Positions 59,836 through 64,000 of a stretch of 64,000 bases of DNA are shown here, piece after piece. A program made the position numbers and the translations under genes. This stretch comes from Cupriavidus alkaliphilus (lineage in GTDB: Bacteria > Pseudomonadota > Gammaproteobacteria > Burkholderiales > Burkholderiaceae): the NCBI RefSeq assembly GCF_900094595.1, contig NZ_FMAD01000015.1, positions 62,001-126,000 on the forward strand. Reading direction: 5' to 3'. The notes under the pieces were generated by a model. The model saw nothing but the letters and a program-made list of their open reading frames with translations, searched no databases and was not told the origin of the DNA. How positions within the stretch are numbered: the first letter of the stretch is position 1; every line of letters starts with the position of its first letter.

Positions 59836-60543
59836 TCAGCCGTGCAGGCGTCGCCAGGCGACGAGGTCCTCGATGGTCAGCACCGGCAAGCGGTACATCT
59901 CGGCAAAGGCCTGCGCTTGCGCGCGCCGCGCCATGGTGCCATCCGGATTCATCAGCTCGCACAGCACCGCGGCGGGAGACAGCCCCGCCATGCGCGCCAG
60001 GTCGACTGAACCTTCGGTATGGCCACGGCGCTCGAGTACGCCGCCATCGCGCGCCACCAGCGGGAACACGTGGCCGGGGCTGACCACGGCATCGGCGCCG
60101 GCATCCTCGGCAATCGCCGCGCGGATGGTAGTGATCCGGTCAGCCGCGCTGACACCCGTGCTGACGCCCTCGCGCGCCTCGATCGACACGGTGAAGGCGG
60201 TGCCGTACTGGCTGCGGTTGTGCTCGACCATCGGCCGCAGCCCCAGGCTGCGCACCTTGTCCGCCGGCAGGCACAGGCATACGATGCCGCTGCATTCGCG
60301 GATCATCATGGCCATATTGGCCTGGGTCAGGCGCTCGGCGGCAAGGATCAGGTCGGCCTCGTTCTCGCGGTCGTCGTCATCGAGCAGGACTACTGGCCGG
60401 CCTTCGCGCATGGCCTCGAGGGCCTGGTCGATGCGCAACGCCAGCGCGCGCGGGTCGGCGCCTGCCATCGTAGCGACGGCGGCACTGGGGTTGGCATCCG
60501 CGGACACCGCGGGGGCAATGGCTTCGGTGGAAAAGCTAGACAT
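59836..60543 (-). CDS. ribB: 3,4-dihydroxy-2-butanone 4-phosphate synthase
   Basis: 235 residues, single-domain RibB with no fused GTP cyclohydrolase. Active-site signatures DDDDRENEADLILAAE, SGIVCLCLP and RRGHTEGSVDLARMAGL are intact. It converts ribulose 5-phosphate to the four-carbon unit of riboflavin. AGGAG lies eight bases before the ATG. An FMN riboswitch ends about 170 bases upstream, the common arrangement for riboflavin feedback. Between them a perfect 18-base palindrome lies at 60644-60661. Confidence 0.95.
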   Translation of the reverse strand: MSSFSTEAIAPAVSADANPSAAVATMAGADPRALALRIDQALEAMREGRPVVLLDDDDRENEADLILAAERLTQANMAMMIRECSGIVCLCLPADKVRSLGLRPMVEHNRSQYGTAFTVSIEAREGVSTGVSAADRITTIRAAIAEDAGADAVVSPGHVFPLVARDGGVLERRGHTEGSVDLARMAGLSPAAVLCELMNPDGTMARRAQAQAFAEMYRLPVLTIEDLVAWRRLHG

Positions 60544-60711
60544 GAAACGCTCCTGGTTCAGCATCAATGGGCGTTCCAGGGGAAGGGTCGACGGAACTGC
60601 AAGACCCGCACGCCATGCTGACTGCACGCGCACGGACCGCCGCGCCCTGCGCGCGCAGGGCTCGGCAAACCACGGGCCGGGCAGGCGCCAGGCCACGCGG
60701 GCAAGCTCCGT

Positions 60712-60866
60712 CCATCTTCTTTCATCCGGACTATGACCGTCGGCCCTGGCTTCTCACCAGGTCTGCTGACCTCGCACGGGAATGCGAGCGCTCGCGGGCT
60801 CGCCGGACACGCGCTGCGCATCGCGGCATACCGCCGGTGGGGACTTCCACCCCGCCCTGAAGACGT
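60712..60866 (-). ncRNA. FMN riboswitch (RFN element)
   Basis: Read on the minus strand it begins CTTCAGGGCGGGGTGGAAGT and has CCCACCGGCGGTA. A variable arm AGCCCGCGAGCG follows, then GGTCAGCAGACCTGGTGAGA and GGGCCGACGGTCATAGTCCG, and finally GGATGAAAGAAG. These are the conserved blocks of the FMN aptamer in order, with the closing P1 stem (CTTCAG...GAAAGAAG region). FMN binding should reduce ribB expression; the expression platform is not clear. Confidence 0.95.
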
Positions 60867-61120
60867 AACGTAACCGGGCCGGCCAGACGGCGCGGCACCG
60901 GCCCGCGCATGTTAGCACGATTGTTCTTTGTCACTGCGCGCCGCGCGCCAAGGCCGTATCCTGCCGGGGTCCGCGTCGTGGTGCCGGCCACCATCGGCCT
61001 CGCCAACGTGCCTTCCCGTGTACTACAAATAAGGTAAGGAGGCAGCGCCGGGGGGCTGCAAGCGCCGGTTTACCCATGGCTTGCCTGACAACAACGCAGC
61101 ATCTTTTCAGCGTGCTTCCC

Positions 61121-61750
61121 ATGCGCCGACCAGACCAAGAAGCCAGACAAGACAGCCATGCGAGTTGCAACCCTCTCCTTCCAACCTTCTCCGCGCGGCG
61201 GTGGCGACGGCCGCGCCGCGCCGCCATGGCGGCGCTGCTTGCGCTGGCCGGTTGCCTGAGCAGCGCCGCACGCGCGGCGCCTGCGATTCAGCTAGGCTAC
61301 GGCTTCGACGACAGTCATCACGTGCAAAAGGCGGAGATCGCCATGCTGTGGAATTCGGGCCTGGCGTGGGGCAATCCGCAGGGCTGGCAGGTCGACCTGC
61401 AATGGGAGGTCAATGTTGCGCGCTGGCTCAGCGACAGCAACAACAGTCCGAACGATCTGTGGGAGTTCGGCGCGTCGCCGGTGGCGCGGATCGCATGGTG
61501 GCGCCACACCTGGGTGCCGTTCCTGGAGCTGTCGGTGGGTGCGCGGCTGCTGAGCGGCACGCGCACCTCCTACGATCACGTCATCTCCAGCGCGTTCCAG
61601 TTCTCGGAATACGCCGGCCTTGGCGTGATGCTCGGCAAGGACCGCAACTTTGCCGCGGGCTACCGCATCCAGCACCTGTCCAATGGCGGCATCAAGGAGC
61701 CCAATCCTGGCACCACCTTCCACGTCATCTACCTGCGCTACCGCTTCTGA
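61121..61750 (+). CDS. PagL-like lipid A 3-O-deacylase
   Basis: About 209 residues; ATGs at 61076, 61121 and 61226 are possible and none has a clear ribosome site. An Arg-rich stretch precedes the hydrophobic export segment MAALLALAGCLSSAARA. The mature protein is an eight-strand barrel with the PagL catalytic His and Ser in YRIQHLSNGGIKEPNPG, and ends in YLRYRF, a typical outer-membrane terminal Phe. It removes the 3-O acyl chain from lipid A in the outer membrane. The 3' end overlaps the convergent XRE gene by 26 bases. Confidence 0.85.
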   Translation: MRRPDQEARQDSHASCNPLLPTFSARRWRRPRRAAMAALLALAGCLSSAARAAPAIQLGYGFDDSHHVQKAEIAMLWNSGLAWGNPQGWQVDLQWEVNVARWLSDSNNSPNDLWEFGASPVARIAWWRHTWVPFLELSVGARLLSGTRTSYDHVISSAFQFSEYAGLGVMLGKDRNFAAGYRIQHLSNGGIKEPNPGTTFHVIYLRYRF

Positions 61751-62618
61751 CGGGCCCGTCGTGCGCCGCGCCCTGCGTTTCAAACAGGACGCGGGTGGCG
61801 TCGTCGGCCGGAAAGAAGCATTCGATGCGCAGCTCCTGCAGCGTGACGTCCTGCGGAATGCCAAGCGTGGTCAGCGTCGAGAACAACGACGCGCGGAATG
61901 CCCCCGCATGCAGCACCACCGGCAACAGCGGCGGCGGCGGCCCGTCGCTGCCGTCGTCCTCGGGCAGCAGCACGCCGCCCGGGCCCACCATGTCCGGATG
62001 CCAGTCGGCGATGCGCGCGAACAGCGCGCGCGCGGTCTGGTCGTGCGCCTGCACCTGCAGCTCCTGCCAGACGCGCCGCAACAGGTAACGGCCGACCTGG
62101 CGCGCGTTCTCGATCACCGGCCACAGGCCATCGGGGTCGAATACGGTCAGCATCAGGTTGATCCGGTGCGGATCGTCGGCAAGCGATGCCGGCGGGCGAC
62201 CGCCGAGCAAGGTGTCGAACATGCGCCGGTAGGCGGCATTGGCGTCGACCAGGTTCCAGAAACGGTCCAGCACCACGGCCGGGTACGGCTCCTGCTTGGC
62301 CAGGATCAGGGCGATTGCCTGCTGCACCATTTGCAACGGCGGCGCGGTCAGCGCGTGTTCGCTGTAGGCCGGGGCGAAGCCGCTGGCGAGCAGCAGCCGG
62401 TTGCGCTGGCGCAGCGGCACGCCCAGGCGCTCCGCCAGGGCCAGCACCATCTCGCGGCTGGGGCGGGCGCGCCCGGATTCGAGAAAGGAGATGTGGCGCT
62501 GCGAGACCCCGGCGGCCAGCGACAGCGCCAGCTGGCTGTAGCCGCGCTTGCCGCGCCAGTAGCGCAACAGTCCGGGGAAGTCGAGAGTGGCCTCGGAGGC
62601 AGGGGTGAGCGTTTCCAT
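61725..62618 (-). CDS. XRE-family regulator with MltR/MmyB-type ligand domain
   Basis: 297 residues. Helix-turn-helix about 12-70 (LLRYWRGKRGYSQLALSLAA, VSQRHISFLESGRARPSREM), then the MmyB-like ligand-binding domain about 100-275 (PAVVLDRFWNLVDANAAYRR, NLMLTVFDPDGLWPVIENA). In actinobacteria this family senses fatty acids or antibiotics; the ligand here is unknown. Convergent with the PagL-like gene. Confidence 0.92.
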   Translation of the reverse strand: METLTPASEATLDFPGLLRYWRGKRGYSQLALSLAAGVSQRHISFLESGRARPSREMVLALAERLGVPLRQRNRLLLASGFAPAYSEHALTAPPLQMVQQAIALILAKQEPYPAVVLDRFWNLVDANAAYRRMFDTLLGGRPPASLADDPHRINLMLTVFDPDGLWPVIENARQVGRYLLRRVWQELQVQAHDQTARALFARIADWHPDMVGPGGVLLPEDDGSDGPPPPLLPVVLHAGAFRASLFSTLTTLGIPQDVTLQELRIECFFPADDATRVLFETQGAAHDGPVRSGSAGR

Positions 62619-62811
62619 GCGGGCTATTACAGCATGGCGGCGGCCTCGCCGCGAATACCTGACAGGTAATCGCAGCCATCCACAGGCTTGGCCGATGGCC
62701 GCAAAAGCGCCACCGTTTGCGGCGGGCGCATCACAGTCGCGATGTCGTGTAACAGGCGAATGGTATGCTTGATCTTTTCAGACACCCGGCGCGCAGAGGG
62801 CGCGCACCCTG

Positions 62812-64000
62812 ATGGAAATTGCCATATTACTGGCGCTGATCCTGCTGAACGGCCTGTTTGCGATGTCCGAGATTGCACTCGTTACAGCCCGCAAGGCACG
62901 CCTGCAACGCCAGATCGAGAACGGCGACCGCGGCGCCATTGCCGCGGCGAAGCTGGGCGAGGACCCGACCCGCTTCCTCTCGACCGTGCAGATCGGCATC
63001 ACCTCGATCGGCGTGCTCAACGGCGTGGTCGGCGAAGCGACGCTGGCGCAGCCGCTGGGCCTGTGGCTGCAGGGTTTCGGCATCTCGGAGACCACCGCCG
63101 GCTATGTGGCCACCGCGATCGTGGTAGCCGGCCTGACCTATTTTTCCATCGTGCTGGGCGAACTGGTGCCCAAGCGCCTGGGCCAGATGGCGCCCGAGGC
63201 GATCGCGCGCCTGGTGGCGCGTCCGATCGGCTGGCTGGCCGTGGCCTCGACCCCCTTCGTCAAGCTCCTGTCGAGCTCCACGCGGCTGGTGCTGCGGCTG
63301 CTCGGCACCAAGGTCGACCGCGGCCCCGGCGTGACCGAGGAAGAAATCCATGCGCTGCTGGTGGAAGGCTCCGAAGCCGGCGTGATCGAGCAGCATGAGC
63401 ACACCATGGTGCGCAATGTGTTCAGGCTGGATGACCGGCAACTGGCATCACTGATGGTGCCACGCGGCGACGTGGTCTACCTCGATGTCGAAGCCTCGAT
63501 GGACGAGAACCTGCGCCGCATCGAAGAATCCGACCACTCGCGCTTCCCGGTGGTGCGTGGCGGCATGCACGACATTATCGGCGTGGTCAGCGCGCGCCAG
63601 TTGCTGGCGCGCCGGCTGCGCGGCGAGGAAGCGGACCTGCAGGCCGCGGTGCAGCCCGCCGTGTTCGTGCCCGAAAGCGTGACCGGCATGGAACTGCTGG
63701 AGAACTTCCGTGCCTCGGGCGGGCAGATCGCCTTTGTCATCGACGAATACGGCGAGGTGCTGGGCCTGGTGACGCTGCAGGACCTGATCGAGGCCATCAC
63801 CGGCGAATTCAAGGCCGAGGCCGCCGGCGAGCAATGGGCGGTCCAGCGCGACGACGGCTCGTGGCTGCTCGACGGCCTGATCCCGATCCCCGAACTGAAA
63901 GACCGCATCGGCCTGCGCCAGGTGCCCGAGGAAGAAAAGGAGCGGTACCACACGCTGTCCGGCATGCTGCTGTTGCTGCTCGGGCGCCTGCCCCAGATTG
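62812..64000 (+). CDS. CorC/HlyC-type transporter-associated protein, CNNM+CBS (3' partial)
   Basis: At least 396 residues, running off the right edge. An N-terminal CNNM membrane domain (about 1-190; LILLNGLFAMSEIALVTARK, then RFLSTVQIGITSIGVLNGVV) includes three membrane helices. Two CBS domains follow (about 210-330; FPVVRGGMHDIIGVVSARQ, FVIDEYGEVLGLVTLQDLIE), then the beginning of the CorC_HlyC accessory domain. Such proteins are magnesium/cobalt efflux modulators, not true hemolysins. The start at the ATG after GCACCCTG has no strong ribosome site. Confidence 0.93.
   Translation, partial: MEIAILLALILLNGLFAMSEIALVTARKARLQRQIENGDRGAIAAAKLGEDPTRFLSTVQIGITSIGVLNGVVGEATLAQPLGLWLQGFGISETTAGYVATAIVVAGLTYFSIVLGELVPKRLGQMAPEAIARLVARPIGWLAVASTPFVKLLSSSTRLVLRLLGTKVDRGPGVTEEEIHALLVEGSEAGVIEQHEHTMVRNVFRLDDRQLASLMVPRGDVVYLDVEASMDENLRRIEESDHSRFPVVRGGMHDIIGVVSARQLLARRLRGEEADLQAAVQPAVFVPESVTGMELLENFRASGGQIAFVIDEYGEVLGLVTLQDLIEAITGEFKAEAAGEQWAVQRDDGSWLLDGLIPIPELKDRIGLRQVPEEEKERYHTLSGMLLLLLGRLPQI

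Noticed and set aside
60644..60661. GCCCTGCGC/GCGCAGGGC palindrome in the ribB leader as a terminator
   Set aside because: No U-run follows on the minus strand. It may be part of the riboswitch expression platform, but I cannot show it.
1..64000. tRNA, rRNA and transposase genes
   Set aside because: I scanned for them and saw none on either strand.

Overview
The window is about 64 kb of GC-rich DNA, densely packed with genes on both strands. Gene content and protein style point to a betaproteobacterium of the Cupriavidus/Ralstonia group: many Bug-type binding proteins, LysR and IclR regulators, a CYP116B-type self-sufficient P450, an alanine/lysine-tailed HU protein, and GTG/TTG starts. This assignment is inference from protein recognition, not from an alignment. 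I saw no rRNA, tRNA, CRISPR array or insertion sequence.

Layout. 1-7 kb: the tail of a PhnM-like amidohydrolase, then a Fur-box-controlled FecI/FecR/TonB-receptor cell-surface signalling set with a periplasmic Fes-like esterase, i.e. uptake and hydrolysis of a ferric siderophore. 6-10.6 kb: an IclR repressor divergent from a Bug solute-binding protein and a P450-reductase-ferredoxin fusion. 10.8-17.7 kb: a small secreted four-cysteine protein, then a LysR regulator divergent from an AaeB/AaeX/AaeA/NodT aromatic-acid type efflux operon. It is followed by a small exported repeat protein whose upstream region resembles that of the efflux operon. 17.8-24.1 kb: cupin, LysR, VOC protein, thioredoxin, an SOS-box helicase with an N-terminal nuclease-like domain, and an acyl-CoA ligase.

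24.1-27.4 kb is the most plasmid- or island-like part: a RES/Xre toxin-antitoxin pair, a KfrA-type coiled-coil DNA-binding protein and a tyrosine recombinase divergent from it across an AT-rich, palindrome-rich gap. 27.7-38.6 kb: small uncharacterised genes, a TetR regulator, cardiolipin synthase, an orphan response regulator with a degenerate receiver, an EAL-CBS-GGDEF protein, a chemoreceptor, a HAD-like protein with lost motif residues, CHMI, an HU protein, and two candidate small RNAs with strong terminators.

38.6-48.5 kb: PepSY protein with a PhoP/Q-like two-component pair, Mpo1-like membrane protein, Crp/Fnr regulator, arylamine N-acetyltransferase, SDR and a second acyl-CoA ligase, class A acid phosphatase, CreA, thioesterase and a classical HU. 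48.9-64 kb: ammonium transporter with a candidate sigma-54 promoter, MscS channel, Bcr/CflA exporter, opgGH for periplasmic glucans, a second tandem-repeat exported protein, exported small proteins, ribB behind an FMN riboswitch, a PagL-like lipid A deacylase, an MltR-type XRE regulator, and a CorC/HlyC-type protein running off the right end.

The points least explained by known families are the two PFTDGA/PYTDGA repeat proteins, the pair of four-cysteine secreted paralogues at 10.8 and 52.9 kb, the two candidate sRNAs whose loops are mutually C-rich and G-rich, and the KfrA/recombinase module.
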